Source: Lachnospiraceae bacterium (GTDB lineage: Bacteria > Bacillota > Clostridia > Lachnospirales > Lachnospiraceae). From it: a stretch of DNA of 64,000 nucleotides. The translations under genes were made by a program, and so were the position numbers. The notes beneath the pieces are model-generated. The model did no database searches, had not been told where the DNA came from, and worked only from the letters and a program-made list of their open reading frames with translations. Shown piece after piece: positions 1-8,726 of this stretch. Numbering within the stretch: position 1 is the first letter of the stretch; each line of letters starts with the position of its first letter. The stretch covers positions 1-64,000 of the forward strand of contig JAFLTE010000002.1 of assembly GCA_022510565.1 (NCBI GenBank), in the 5' to 3' direction.

Positions 1-105
1 TCCATGCCTTATTCCTCATTTCCCGCATTTTATCTTACTATATGCGTATCTTGATTAGTTGGTTATTTTCTTTTCTATTTTTTGCAAAAATAAACAAAAT
101 ATGTA

Positions 106-134
106 TTGACATCGTGATTCTCATAAACTACAAT
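106..134 (+). promoter_or_regulatory. SigA-type promoter of rpsT
   Basis: TTGACA at 106-111, a 17-bp spacer, then TACAAT at 129-134. This is one mismatch from the sigma-A consensus. Transcription would begin near 141, leaving a leader of about 80 nt before rpsT. The leader contains CGTGTC and GACACG arms near 160-186 that could pair. Confidence 0.8.
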
Positions 135-221
135 AATATGCGTGTGTTTCCATTAAAACGTCCGTGTCCGGCTTTAATGAGACACGTCCTAATAAATACT
201 ATCGGAATCGGAGGTGTGATC

Positions 222-485
222 ATGGCTAACATTAAATCTGCAAAGAAGAGAATCTTAGTAAATAAGACGAAAGCTGACAGAAACAAGGCTATTAAGTCCG
301 GTGTTAAGACCGCTATCAAGAAAGTCTACGCTGCGATTGAGGCTAATGATAAGGAAGCGGCTAAGACAGCTCTTACCGCTGCGACATCCGCGCTTGACAA
401 AGCAACTAAGAAGGGTGTGTACCACAAGAATACTTCTGCAAGAAAAGTATCCCGTATGAGCCTTGCCGTAAATAAGATGGCGTAA
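222..485 (+). CDS. rpsT: 30S ribosomal protein S20
   Basis: This 87-residue, Lys/Ala-rich protein begins MANIKSAKKRILVNKTKA, the typical S20 N-terminus. S20 is a primary 16S rRNA-binding protein of the small subunit. The reading frame is open upstream to 42, but the start at 222 is chosen because it has a GGAGGTG ribosome binding site and gives the family's usual length. The gene is monocistronic, with a strong promoter before it and a hairpin terminator after it. In many bacteria S20 represses its own translation; the leader here is long enough for that, but this is inference. Confidence 0.97.
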   Translation: MANIKSAKKRILVNKTKADRNKAIKSGVKTAIKKVYAAIEANDKEAAKTALTAATSALDKATKKGVYHKNTSARKVSRMSLAVNKMA

Positions 486-521
486 GGACCACAGTACACA
501 ATTTCAAATCATAAAAATAAA

Positions 522-554
522 AACACTTCCTACCGTCATGGGAAGTGTTTTTTT
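522..554 (+). terminator. Rho-independent terminator after rpsT
   Basis: A 9-bp perfect stem (AACACTTCC at 522-530 with GGAAGTGTT at 541-549) is followed by a run of T. It lies between rpsT and the convergent TPM gene. The A-rich stretch before it could also serve the opposite strand. Confidence 0.9.
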
Positions 555-588
555 GTGTGCTTATACTCGCAAACTCGCGCTTAATATC

Positions 589-1467
589 TTAGCGGCTGTG
601 GCCTCCGCCGCCGTGGTGGCCGCCGCCTCCGCCACCACTCCTGTGACCGCCGCTTCTGCCTCCGCTGCTGCTTGATTCAATCTTACGCTGTGTAACCGAT
701 TTGCGAAGAAACCGGTCTTCCCGCACTCGGAACTGCGGTTCCATACCGTTCACATATGTATTGGCTGTGGTAGTCTTGACGCCCTTCTTACCCGCCAAAT
801 TAATAATTATAAAAATAACAGTCGCTATTATCCCTATGAGCCACGGAACAAATCTCGGCACATTCACATGCACCACATTAATTCCCAGCATATCATGGTA
901 GAAATCGTTCACGTAAGTCTCATATGCACGGTAAGGGTCTTTCTCCACATAGACATATACATTATCCAGAAGATGATCAATATCTACGTCAGAATAGGCC
1001 GATTTAACTTTTCCCGTAGTGCAGAACCATGTATAGATTCTGCCGTCATCCTCTCTGTACCAGTTATCCACGAGAATTACACCGTCACCGTTCGCCATAT
1101 CGTATCCGAAATTGTTATCCTCATAAAACTGCTCCGCATAAATCTTGACGAACTCAGCGTATCCCACATTCGGATCGATTGCTCTGGCATAATCTTTCAA
1201 AGATTCCTTCAATGTAACCAGAACAATATCACAGCCGGTCTGTTTCTCCCTCTTGGCAATCAGCTTACGCAGTTTAGCTTCCTCTTTATCCGTCAGCACG
1301 TCACCGTAATCAAACACCCTCTCCGTGGTGGTACATTCTGTGTTGGTACGCTCATAGCCGGCCGCTCCCGCGATAATCGCATGCCCTGCGGTCAAAATAC
1401 CGAAAAGAAGGAGAAGCGACGCAAATATAATATAGAGCCATTTAAAAAAGCGAATATAATCTCTCAT
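589..1467 (-). CDS. TPM-domain membrane protein with Gly/His-rich tail
   Basis: The protein has 292 residues. An N-terminal membrane segment (about 10-32) is followed by a TPM domain (about 50-200, with the VFDYGDVLTDKEEAKL opening typical of the family) and a second membrane segment (about 208-228). The tail from about 262 is almost only Gly, Ser and His, as in other TPM proteins. TPM domains have been linked to phosphatase activity and to photosystem or membrane-protein assembly; no specific role can be assigned here. The start has an AAGGAGG site. The gene lies 13 bp downstream of the zinc-ribbon gene and is probably cotranscribed with it. Confidence 0.85.
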   Translation of the reverse strand: MRDYIRFFKWLYIIFASLLLLFGILTAGHAIIAGAAGYERTNTECTTTERVFDYGDVLTDKEEAKLRKLIAKREKQTGCDIVLVTLKESLKDYARAIDPNVGYAEFVKIYAEQFYEDNNFGYDMANGDGVILVDNWYREDDGRIYTWFCTTGKVKSAYSDVDIDHLLDNVYVYVEKDPYRAYETYVNDFYHDMLGINVVHVNVPRFVPWLIGIIATVIFIIINLAGKKGVKTTTANTYVNGMEPQFRVREDRFLRKSVTQRKIESSSSGGRSGGHRSGGGGGGHHGGGGHSR

Positions 1468-1480
1468 AACCTTCTCCTCC

Positions 1481-2464
1481 TTATAAGATTTCCATAATCC
1501 CGATTGCCAGATAACAGATACTTGTCACAAGCGCAAGCACGGTAGCGCCGTAAACGGCCACTTTCCCGGCAGAAACGGGAGTTTTACCGACCACCTTGCC
1601 GGTCTGTCCGTTCACATGGAACTGATAGGTTTTGTTTTTATACCGATAGTTATACTGCCATACGGGCATCAGTGCATAGTTTACTCCGTCCCGCGCCAGA
1701 TTTAAGTCCTTGCGGAAAGCTTTCATACTACTGTATTCCTTCAGAGAGCCCTGCATCAGTTCCTCGGAAGCACTCCTGGCCTTAACCTGCGCCCTGCCTT
1801 CCAGCTCAGGTGCCCCCTGATTGTAGACCTCCCCGTAAAAACCTGACATATATTTAGGCGCAAAGCCCTGCAGTTTTCCATAATCATAAGGTTCCATCAA
1901 ATCCATAATCCCGTCTTCCATCGCATAGGAAGCGTCCACCGGAATCTTATCGAAATCTACGTCCATCTTGCGCAGTACTTCATAATACGAAGTCTCCGTA
2001 TATTCCGTGTTGCCGGTGCGCCAGGTTCTCACCTTAATGCCCTCGCCCGCAAAGTCATAGCACGCTTTATAATCATAAAGCCAGAAGGGAACATAAACGC
2101 CCACCATACTTTCCAGACTTTTGGTTGACATAAAATCAGAAGGGGTGAAAACACGTTTGCTAAACTCCTTCTCCATGGCAGCTACTGCGCTTTCCTTATT
2201 GACGTAAAAGGGCAGAAGCAGATGCGGCTCATAAACACCTTCCACGCGCTCGTTAAACACAATGTAACTGCCGCAATGCTCACATCTGCTCGCCGAAGTA
2301 TAGTTCAGAACAGTCACCGGTGCACCACAATTGACGCACTGTGTAAGCGACCCTCCCTGTATCGTATCCTCACTGTCTTCGCTCTCACAATGAGGACAAA
2401 ACATTTTACCGCGTGACGGCTCATATACCACGTTACCGCCACAGTTCTTACATTTGAAAATCAT
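1481..2464 (-). CDS. Double zinc-ribbon protein with C-terminal membrane anchor
   Basis: The protein has 327 residues. Two N-terminal zinc ribbons are visible: Cys 5, 8, 23, 26 and Cys 43, 46, 61, 64. A middle region has a repeated aromatic YRYKNKTYQF-like segment of the type seen in TFIIB-type zinc-ribbon proteins, and a hydrophobic C-terminus (about 300-325) would anchor it in the membrane. Such proteins often sit beside TPM, SPFH and PspA genes in Clostridia. Here the TPM gene is directly downstream and the SPFH/PspA pair is about 36 kb away. Function is unknown; a membrane-stress or membrane-scaffold role is inference. Confidence 0.8.
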   Translation of the reverse strand: MIFKCKNCGGNVVYEPSRGKMFCPHCESEDSEDTIQGGSLTQCVNCGAPVTVLNYTSASRCEHCGSYIVFNERVEGVYEPHLLLPFYVNKESAVAAMEKEFSKRVFTPSDFMSTKSLESMVGVYVPFWLYDYKACYDFAGEGIKVRTWRTGNTEYTETSYYEVLRKMDVDFDKIPVDASYAMEDGIMDLMEPYDYGKLQGFAPKYMSGFYGEVYNQGAPELEGRAQVKARSASEELMQGSLKEYSSMKAFRKDLNLARDGVNYALMPVWQYNYRYKNKTYQFHVNGQTGKVVGKTPVSAGKVAVYGATVLALVTSICYLAIGIMEIL

Positions 2465-2579
2465 ACTGTGTTCTCCTTATAGTCCCGACACATACCACAT
2501 CTGCCAAGCTGTCACTTTTTGTCACTTTTCATCTTACCAGAAAAGAAGGTAAAAGAACATATTTATTTTCTGTTTCCCT

Positions 2580-3176
2580 TTATCCGGCACTGAAGATGAG
2601 TCGAATGGCTTCCCCGATATTCAGAACGCCAAACAAGGCGAAAATGCAAAAGGACAGGATATTCAGGGCTTTAGTAGGCAGTTTGCTTTTTAAAATAACC
2701 CCTGCTATTAAACCAATAAAATCCGCCAGAATCAAACCAAGCGTACAGCCCAGGAACACATAGAAGGCATTCATCAGACTGTGATTTGTATAGTTGGCTG
2801 CAAGCGTAATACCCGAAAGCTGTGTCTTGTCACCCAGCTCGCCGACGAAGAAAGAGGCGAAGATAGCAAGCACGGGACCGAAATGATGTTTCATCTCTTT
2901 CTCTTCTTCTTCCTCATCATCACTCTTTAAGGCGGAATAAGCAAACCAGAAGAAAGCTGCTCCCGCTACCAGTTTAATAATCCTCATGTCCAAGTAATTA
3001 CTGAGAGCTGCGCCCACACCTACCGCCATCAGATTCAACACCACCGTGGCTAACCATGTACCCGTCAGAATATGGGGTATCTTATATTTCCCCGCCATCG
3101 CCACGAGAAGAAGCTGCGTCTTATCCCCCATCTCCGCAACAAAGATTGTAATTAGTACTGTCATAAAAATTAACAT
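2580..3176 (-). CDS. GDT1/TMEM165-family (UPF0016) divalent cation exporter
   Basis: This 198-residue membrane protein has the two diagnostic E-x-G-D-K-T-Q motifs (E15-Q21 and E113-Q119), each at the start of a three-helix half. An acidic cytoplasmic linker (DDEEEEEEKE, about 86-95) joins the halves. Family members export Mn2+ or Ca2+ in exchange for protons. The leader upstream carries a manganese-riboswitch-like sequence and a terminator, which points to Mn2+ export induced by excess manganese. The gene is alone in its transcript. Confidence 0.9.
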   Translation of the reverse strand: MLIFMTVLITIFVAEMGDKTQLLLVAMAGKYKIPHILTGTWLATVVLNLMAVGVGAALSNYLDMRIIKLVAGAAFFWFAYSALKSDDEEEEEKEMKHHFGPVLAIFASFFVGELGDKTQLSGITLAANYTNHSLMNAFYVFLGCTLGLILADFIGLIAGVILKSKLPTKALNILSFCIFALFGVLNIGEAIRLIFSAG

Positions 3177-3222
3177 AACACACGTTATCCTTTCTTTTGT
3201 ATCTAAAGTAATACCTGAAACT

Positions 3223-3256
3223 AAAAGAGGATATATACCATACGGTATCTATCCTC
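3223..3256 (-). terminator. Leader terminator (riboswitch expression platform) before the GDT1 gene
   Basis: On the minus strand GAGGATAGATACC pairs with GGTATATATCCTC around a short loop, followed by TTTT. It lies between the aptamer-like sequence and the start codon at 3176, where a riboswitch-controlled terminator is expected. Confidence 0.75.
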
Positions 3257-3299
3257 CAAATTTCATTCTCAGACACACGTATAGTATTCCCACTACACA

Positions 3300-3410
3300 T
3301 GAGTCTCATCAATTAAGATATACCAGATGTCAGCCTATAAGTACTTTCATCAGTATGTTGGCATATCGCACTTATATACCCAGGTAATAAGCGCCGACTA
3401 CTCCCTCATA
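3300..3410 (-). promoter_or_regulatory. Probable yybP-ykoY manganese riboswitch aptamer
   Basis: Reading the minus strand from 3410, the leader has GAGGGAGTAG (3407-3398), GCCAACATACT (3362-3352), a GAAAGTA stretch, and GGCTGACATCTGG (3335-3323). These resemble the conserved GGGGAGUAG and GUCAACAUACU/GACAUACGAAAGUA blocks of the yybP-ykoY class. Known members sense Mn2+ and control Mn exporters, including UPF0016 proteins, which matches the gene downstream. The call is by eye; boundaries are approximate. Confidence 0.75.
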
Positions 3411-3418
3411 TTGGTTAT

Positions 3419-3447
3419 ATTATACTCAGGCAGGGCAGAAACGTCAA
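3419..3447 (-). promoter_or_regulatory. SigA-type promoter for the riboswitch/GDT1 transcript
   Basis: On the minus strand TTGACG (3447-3442), a 17-bp spacer, then TATAAT (3424-3419). The start site would be near 3412, just before the aptamer. The promoter lies immediately after the end of the purF-like gene. Confidence 0.8.
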
Positions 3448-3462
3448 CCGATATATCAATCT

Positions 3463-4869
3463 TTATTCCCGTCCGTCCCAGCAGTAAGTGCAAAGCTTGC
3501 ACTTATCGATGCCTACGGAAGCTATCATATCGTCCAGTCGATGATAACGGAGCGAAGTGAAGTTCAGCTTCTCTCTTATTTTTTCCAGCATTTCCTGATA
3601 TTCCGTGCTGTCAGGGTCAGCGTAGACAGACAGATTCGGATACTTATTGTCTCCCTCCATCTCCTGGATCACGCGGCGTGCAATCAGCTCCATCTCCGAT
3701 GTGGAGCGAGAAAAATTCAAATATTTACAGCCAAACAGAAGCGGTGGACACGCCGGACGTATATGTACCTCTCCCGCGCCGCTCTGATAGAGAAATTCCG
3801 TGGTCTCCCGAAGCTGCGTGCCTCGCACGATAGAATCGTCAATGAGAAGCAGGCTCCTGTCTTTAATCAGATCATGTACCGGAATCAGCTTCATCTTGGC
3901 AATGAGATTTCGCTGACTCTGGATCGTAGGCATAAAAGAACGGGGCCAAGTGGGGGTATATTTAATAAACGGTCTGGAAAAAGGAATTCCCGACTCGTTG
4001 GCATATCCGATAGCGTGTGCTGTTCCGGAATCCGGAACTCCCGCTACGATATTCGGCTTAACATTATCTCTCTTTGCCAGCATCGCACCACAGTTGTAGC
4101 GCATCTGCTCCACGCTGATGCCCTCGTAGGAAGAGGACGGATAGCCGTAATAAATCCACAGAAATGTGCAGATTTTCATATCCTTACCCGCAGGCACTAA
4201 GGTTTTCACTTCTTCCGGTGTGACAATCGCTACTTCTCCCGGACCAAGCTCCCGTTCCGGTGTATATCCCAGATTCAAGTAAGCGAAACTTTCAAAGGAA
4301 ACACAGAAAGCATCCTCTTTTCTGCCCACAGTCACAGGGGTGCGTCCATATCTGTCCCTGGCCGCATAGATGCCCTTAGGTGTCATAAGAAGCATTGTCA
4401 TGGAGCCGTCAATCAGCTCCTGCGCATATCGAATACCGTCAATCAGATTGTCCCGCTGGTTAATGACTGCCGCCACCAGCTCCGTGGCATTGATATCTCC
4501 GCCGCTCATCTCCAGGAAATGACCATGTCCGCCGCGAAAAAGCTCGTCCACAATCTCATCCTTATTGTTAATCTTTCCCACCGTTGTAATCGCATATGTA
4601 CCGTGATGGGAACGCACGATCAACGGCTGAGGCTCATAATCGGATATACAACCGATACCGAGATTCCCGTGCATCGTGTTGGCATCTTTATCGAATTTCG
4701 TACGAAAAGGGGCATTCTCAATGTTATGGATTGCCCGGTCAAACCCTTCCTTCTGACTGTACACCGCCATACCCGCACGTCTGGTTCCCAAATGGGAATG
4801 GTAGTCCGTCCCGAAAAATAAGTCAAAAACACAGTCATTCTTTGATGCCACTCCAAAAAAACCGCCCAT
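3463..4869 (-). CDS. PurF-like amidophosphoribosyltransferase lacking the N-terminal cysteine
   Basis: The protein has 468 residues. The N-terminal half has the glutamine-amidotransferase class II layout (HSHLGTRRAGMA, about 24-35), and the C-terminal half is a phosphoribosyltransferase with an intact PRPP loop (LLIDDSIVRGTQ, about 341-352). Canonical PurF has a cysteine as residue 2, exposed after processing, that attacks glutamine. Here the protein begins MGGFFGVASK, with Gly at 2 and 3, and the nearest Cys is residue 13. Glutamine-dependent activity is therefore doubtful; use of ammonia or a different role is possible. The C-terminus has a C457-C460-C463 cluster. A GAGAGGAG site precedes the start. 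Confidence 0.8.
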   Translation of the reverse strand: MGGFFGVASKNDCVFDLFFGTDYHSHLGTRRAGMAVYSQKEGFDRAIHNIENAPFRTKFDKDANTMHGNLGIGCISDYEPQPLIVRSHHGTYAITTVGKINNKDEIVDELFRGGHGHFLEMSGGDINATELVAAVINQRDNLIDGIRYAQELIDGSMTMLLMTPKGIYAARDRYGRTPVTVGRKEDAFCVSFESFAYLNLGYTPERELGPGEVAIVTPEEVKTLVPAGKDMKICTFLWIYYGYPSSSYEGISVEQMRYNCGAMLAKRDNVKPNIVAGVPDSGTAHAIGYANESGIPFSRPFIKYTPTWPRSFMPTIQSQRNLIAKMKLIPVHDLIKDRSLLLIDDSIVRGTQLRETTEFLYQSGAGEVHIRPACPPLLFGCKYLNFSRSTSEMELIARRVIQEMEGDNKYPNLSVYADPDSTEYQEMLEKIREKLNFTSLRYHRLDDMIASVGIDKCKLCTYCWDGRE

Positions 4870-4928
4870 TGCCGTTCTCCTCTCGTATTTACTTTATAAA
4901 CTAACAATTATCTTCTAATGCTAAATGC

Positions 4929-5537
4929 CTACCGCCACACTTCACAGCCGCATCTTCCGCTCCCTTTAACAATATAGAGTGCTTTGTATGCTCTTTGAAC
5001 CAATGTCTTACAGTCATCGCCCGATTTATAAAAGACCGCGCCTGCACTGACACTCACCGGCGGAAGTTCCCCCGTAGGATGCAGCAGTCTGTCGTTGACA
5101 ATTCCGACTCTTCTTCGGATATCGCCTGCACTGTCTCCGGAAGTTTCGGAAAGCCATAAGGCAAACACGTCACCGTCAAAGCTTCCAAAACAGATACAGT
5201 CCTCAAATATGCTGCGAAGCACATCCCCCACACGGACAAGCACGGCATCGCCTGTGTCATGCCCATAAGTGTCGTTAATTTCTTTACACCTGTCCACATC
5301 ACAGACAAGGAGACAGCCTGTCTCCCGTTCTCTGTTCAGACTTTCATTTACAATTCTCTCAAAAGCCTTTCTATCCAGTGTCTGTATGACCGATTCTTCC
5401 TGATGTGCTTGTCCGGGCCTGCTCAAGTCCGCCGCAGACGATATCCCTGTATCTGCCTTGCCCTTCTGTGCCCCGTCGTCAGGGAGCGTTCCTTTTCCTA
5501 TTAGATTGTGAAATAATTGTATAATCCGTTTTATCAT
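4929..5537 (-). CDS. Degenerate GGDEF-domain protein
   Basis: The protein has 202 residues. After an N-terminal stretch without clear domain, a GGDEF fold runs from about 70 to the end: CDVDRCKEINDTYGHDTGD is the typical metal and substrate region. The signature loop reads DGDVF (121-125) instead of GGDEF, so two conserved positions are changed, and diguanylate cyclase activity is uncertain. No membrane segment or sensor domain is seen. The start codon has only a weak ribosome binding site. It follows purF-like on the same strand with a 59-bp gap. Confidence 0.75.
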   Translation of the reverse strand: MIKRIIQLFHNLIGKGTLPDDGAQKGKADTGISSAADLSRPGQAHQEESVIQTLDRKAFERIVNESLNRERETGCLLVCDVDRCKEINDTYGHDTGDAVLVRVGDVLRSIFEDCICFGSFDGDVFALWLSETSGDSAGDIRRRVGIVNDRLLHPTGELPPVSVSAGAVFYKSGDDCKTLVQRAYKALYIVKGSGRCGCEVWR

Positions 5538-5629
5538 AGCTCTACTATTTGTATCTGCCTCGGTGAGGCAAGTTTCATACTACCATATCCGAAGCAAATC
5601 CGCAAGTAAGAGAGCCAAACATACGAATG

Positions 5630-5827
5630 CTAACTGTCGCAGCCCGGCTCTTCCAGATCGAACAGTTTTCCCGTTGCAAAAGGACTGCCCACGTCACATC
5701 GCCCGTGGTGATATGCTTTCTTCACTTCTCCCTCCGCCACTTGCCCGGAGGTCTCAACCTTGATGCGGCTTACACCACCCTCGGCCATATTATCCAACAT
5801 TCTGATTACATCATCGATTTCGCCCAT
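5630..5827 (-). CDS. Conserved small hypothetical protein
   Basis: A 65-residue protein starting MGEIDDVIRMLDNMAEGG and ending EEPGCDS. The frame is open to 5872, but the start at 5827 has an AAGGAG site at good spacing and lies downstream of the chemoreceptor terminator. The DDVIRMLDNMA start could form a short amphipathic helix. An isolated HH pair and two Cys are present, without a recognised metal motif. I do not recognise a characterised family. It lies between the chemoreceptor and the GGDEF gene on the same strand. Confidence 0.7.
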   Translation of the reverse strand: MGEIDDVIRMLDNMAEGGVSRIKVETSGQVAEGEVKKAYHHGRCDVGSPFATGKLFDLEEPGCDS

Positions 5828-5842
5828 TGCGTACTCCTTTTC

Positions 5843-5877
5843 TAAAAAAAAGAGTTGGCATATATAAGCCAACTCTT
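5843..5877 (-). terminator. Terminator after the chemoreceptor gene
   Basis: A 10-bp perfect stem (AAGAGTTGGC 5850-5859 with GCCAACTCTT 5868-5877), followed on the minus strand by a run of T. It separates the chemoreceptor from the small gene at 5827. Confidence 0.9.
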
Positions 5878-5898
5878 TTCTATATATCTTTACCTCAT

Positions 5899-7605
5899 TT
5901 AAAGGGTAAATTTCTTTACATTTCCCTCCAACGAATCACTGATAGAGCCAAGTTGTCCGACTGCCCTGTCGCATTCCTCCACAATCTCACTGAGCTGAGT
6001 CATGGTAGCCGAAGTCTCCTGTGTGGATGCAGCATTTTCCTCGGAAATAGCCGCCAAGCTTTCCAGATTACTGTACACTTCATTCTTGGCACGATTGATA
6101 TGCTCTATCTCACCGGCAATACTGTCCACCGCATTGGACACATTCTGAATTTCTGCATTCAGGTTACCGAATACGTCTTTGGTCTGATTCAATTTATCAT
6201 ACTGATTCTGCATCTCTTCCGTAACCGCCTTCATGGCCGCCACGCTGCTGTTGGACTTGTCAATCAACTGCTGTACGATGGAATTAATCTGTTCCGCAGA
6301 CTCACTCGACTGCTCGGCCAGTTTCCGCACTTCATCCGCAACCACCGCGAATCCTCTTCCCTGCTCTCCGGCTCTGGCTGCCTCGATGGATGCATTCAGG
6401 GAAAGAAGGTTGGTCTGTCCGGCAATATTTGAAATAAGGGCGATTGCATCCTGAATCTCGGTTACAGACTGATTGGTATCATCTGTCTGCTTCTGTACAG
6501 CCTCTATGGATTGTCTGGTGCTGGTACTGATCTTCACCAACTCATCAAGCGTTGCACTCACTGCGCGGTTGGAAGTCTCCATACCCTCGGTGCTTTCTTT
6601 TAAGATTATAATACTATCCGAAGCCTTATCCACCGCATAGCCCATCTCATTCATCTGCTCCGCCACCGACTGTGTCTCGTTAGCCTGGCTTGTAGCGCCG
6701 TTGGCGATTTCCTCTACCGCAATATTGATGTTGGAGATAGAATCATTGATAGTAGCGAAATTCGTCTTGATACTATCCGAAAATTCCGTCAGAGTATCTG
6801 TGGAAACATTCAGATTGTCTACTATATCAATAAATTTCTTCATGAGAGAGTCGATAGACCTTGCAATATTACCTACCTCGTCTCCTCTTGCGGTCATCTT
6901 CTCACTGACTGCAAAGTTCAGTTTTCCGTCTGCCACCTCGTTCAGATTGGCAACGGACTCCTTGATGTTCTTTACGATACCCCGTACCACAAATTGTGCT
7001 AAAACCAGGAATACAGCTGCAATTACTATCATAAATACAATAGTTGTTGTCAACCGCTGTGAATAGATGGCAAGCGTATCTGTAACCGAAATACCTGTAA
7101 AGAGAATCACTTCATTACCGGCTCCGTAATCTTTCATCAAAGTATATACACCGTAATAAGGTTCCCCTTCAACCGATACATTTTCAGAAAAATAATAACC
7201 GGATGCCTTAATCTGCTGATACAGTGTATCTGCCATCTCGGTTCCCAAAATGCGTTTGCCGTCCGAACCGAAAATAGTCGTCGCCCTTCTGGCTTTTCCA
7301 TAGAAGATTGTAACGTCTACTCCTGATTTCTCTTTAACTCTGTCAATCAATGAAGTATCCTCTGTCAAGTTAAGAGAACCTCTGTACAGCTCATCCTCTG
7401 TCAGATGGAACGGTTCTGTACTGATGAGATCCAGCATTTGTTCAACATCATAATTGGCAGTTGACAAATGGTCCTCACGCAGACGATCCGCCATCAGTGT
7501 GCCGACCTCTCTGATCGACAGAACCGAAAACAACACAAGCAGTACAATCGGCAGTAAAACACACGCCAGAATTTTTATTGTCAGATTCAGCTTGATATTT
7601 TTCAT
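5899..7605 (-). CDS. Methyl-accepting chemotaxis protein
   Basis: The protein has 568 residues. Membrane segment at about 10-32, an extracellular Cache-like sensor (about 40-180), second membrane segment (about 184-206), HAMP domain (about 207-262), then a long helical signalling domain. The hairpin tip carries the conserved [20 protein letters not shown] sequence that binds CheA and CheW. The ligand cannot be told from sequence. The C-terminus lacks a CheR-binding pentapeptide of the NWETF type. It implies a chemotactic, probably motile, host. GGGGG upstream of the start serves as ribosome binding site. Single gene with its own terminator. Confidence 0.93.
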   Translation of the reverse strand: MKNIKLNLTIKILACVLLPIVLLVLFSVLSIREVGTLMADRLREDHLSTANYDVEQMLDLISTEPFHLTEDELYRGSLNLTEDTSLIDRVKEKSGVDVTIFYGKARRATTIFGSDGKRILGTEMADTLYQQIKASGYYFSENVSVEGEPYYGVYTLMKDYGAGNEVILFTGISVTDTLAIYSQRLTTTIVFMIVIAAVFLVLAQFVVRGIVKNIKESVANLNEVADGKLNFAVSEKMTARGDEVGNIARSIDSLMKKFIDIVDNLNVSTDTLTEFSDSIKTNFATINDSISNINIAVEEIANGATSQANETQSVAEQMNEMGYAVDKASDSIIILKESTEGMETSNRAVSATLDELVKISTSTRQSIEAVQKQTDDTNQSVTEIQDAIALISNIAGQTNLLSLNASIEAARAGEQGRGFAVVADEVRKLAEQSSESAEQINSIVQQLIDKSNSSVAAMKAVTEEMQNQYDKLNQTKDVFGNLNAEIQNVSNAVDSIAGEIEHINRAKNEVYSNLESLAAISEENAASTQETSATMTQLSEIVEECDRAVGQLGSISDSLEGNVKKFTL

Positions 7606-7739
7606 ATCTTAAATTCCCCCTGTTTTATAATTATTTACACATTCTGACCCCTACTTTTTATAATTATATATTACACATTCCAACAACATATAGCAAACTT
7701 TTTTTGTAAAACTTGTGTGAAAATTTATTAGCGGACAAA

Positions 7740-7768
7740 TTGTATTCTATGACAAAATATGCTATATT
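7740..7768 (+). promoter_or_regulatory. SigA-type promoter of the 7830 gene
   Basis: TTGTAT (7740-7745), a 17-bp spacer, TATATT (7763-7768). Start near 7775, about 55 nt before the start codon. Confidence 0.6.
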
Positions 7769-7829
7769 GGTACTGATTATATGGAAGCAATTTACTGTTA
7801 CAAAATAAATAGAATTCGGAGGAATACTT

Positions 7830-8654
7830 ATGGCAACGGAACCATTGACACTCACTACCGATCTCCAGCCGGAGATTACCGTCAAAAACAGGGCAAAAGA
7901 AAACTATGCGGATGCATTGGCTAAAACGAAGGCGGCCTTGTATGAAAAAATGCACAATATGGTTGATTACTACTGTGAACAGATCAGTTTACTTGAGCGT
8001 TCCTCTCTGCAGACAGACTCCCAGAATATGGAGCCACTCGCTTTCTGGAGTGAACTGATGCGCTACACATCCATACAGTTTGAGGAAAAACAGGCCCTAT
8101 TCCAGAAATTCCACGGTGTTCAGGATTTCGACTGTTACTGTGTACTCCTCAACTATGATAATATGCAGCTTCCCTGGCCGGACGGTTATAAAGACCCCGC
8201 CGAACGCATTAACGGTCTTGCACCTATGGGACTCAATAACAACTATTTCTTCTATGCAGAAGGCGATATCCTGTATCGTCTGGATTTCGGCACTTGCTCT
8301 CACAAGGAATTGCGTATCGAGAACGGAGCTGCTTATAATAAGAAACTGGAACCGATAGCCAAGACCAATCTGGAGATTGGCAAGTATGTACCCGGTGTCT
8401 CCTACCTGAGAGCATCCTTTGAAAAGCTGATTAAAGCGAAACACGGGGACGGTCCCGTGGATACGCTTTCCGTGATGGAAATCCTCGACAGTTTTGCAAC
8501 CCTGATGCGTTCCAGGGCGGGGCTTAAGGACTACAGTTTACAAATTCTGCCGACGGTAGATGAAACCACTTCCAACTTTCCGCAGCAATTCGGAATATTC
8601 AAGAATAATGAGATGATTAATCTTGAGGCCTTCTTCGATGACCTATTATTTTAA
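7830..8654 (+). CDS. Hypothetical protein, 274 residues
   Basis: A soluble protein of 274 residues without signal peptide or membrane segment. The N-terminal half is charged and helical (KNRAKENYADALAKTKAAL), and the middle is rich in aromatic residues (NNNYFFYAEGDILYRLDFG). No domain is recognised. The start has a GGAGG site. It has its own promoter and a strong terminator, and lies alone between the chemoreceptor and the aldo/keto reductase cluster, both on the other strand. It looks like a real gene from its long frame, promoter and terminator. Function is unknown. Confidence 0.75.
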   Translation: MATEPLTLTTDLQPEITVKNRAKENYADALAKTKAALYEKMHNMVDYYCEQISLLERSSLQTDSQNMEPLAFWSELMRYTSIQFEEKQALFQKFHGVQDFDCYCVLLNYDNMQLPWPDGYKDPAERINGLAPMGLNNNYFFYAEGDILYRLDFGTCSHKELRIENGAAYNKKLEPIAKTNLEIGKYVPGVSYLRASFEKLIKAKHGDGPVDTLSVMEILDSFATLMRSRAGLKDYSLQILPTVDETTSNFPQQFGIFKNNEMINLEAFFDDLLF

Positions 8655-8674
8655 AATAAGTTGACCCGTTTACG

Positions 8675-8706
8675 AAAAGAGGGAGACTGCACAGTCTCCC
8701 TCTTTT
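8675..8706. terminator. Bidirectional terminator between convergent genes
   Basis: A 14-bp perfect stem (AAAAGAGGGAGACT 8675-8688 with AGTCTCCCTCTTTT 8693-8706) has A and T runs on both sides, so it can stop transcription from 7830 and from the aldo/keto reductase gene. Confidence 0.92.
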
Positions 8707-8726
8707 ATCTCTTCTCTCAATTATTA

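Noticed and set aside
868..1497. 209-codon frame on the plus strand
   Set aside because: It is antisense to the TPM gene, which has a clear domain and start site.
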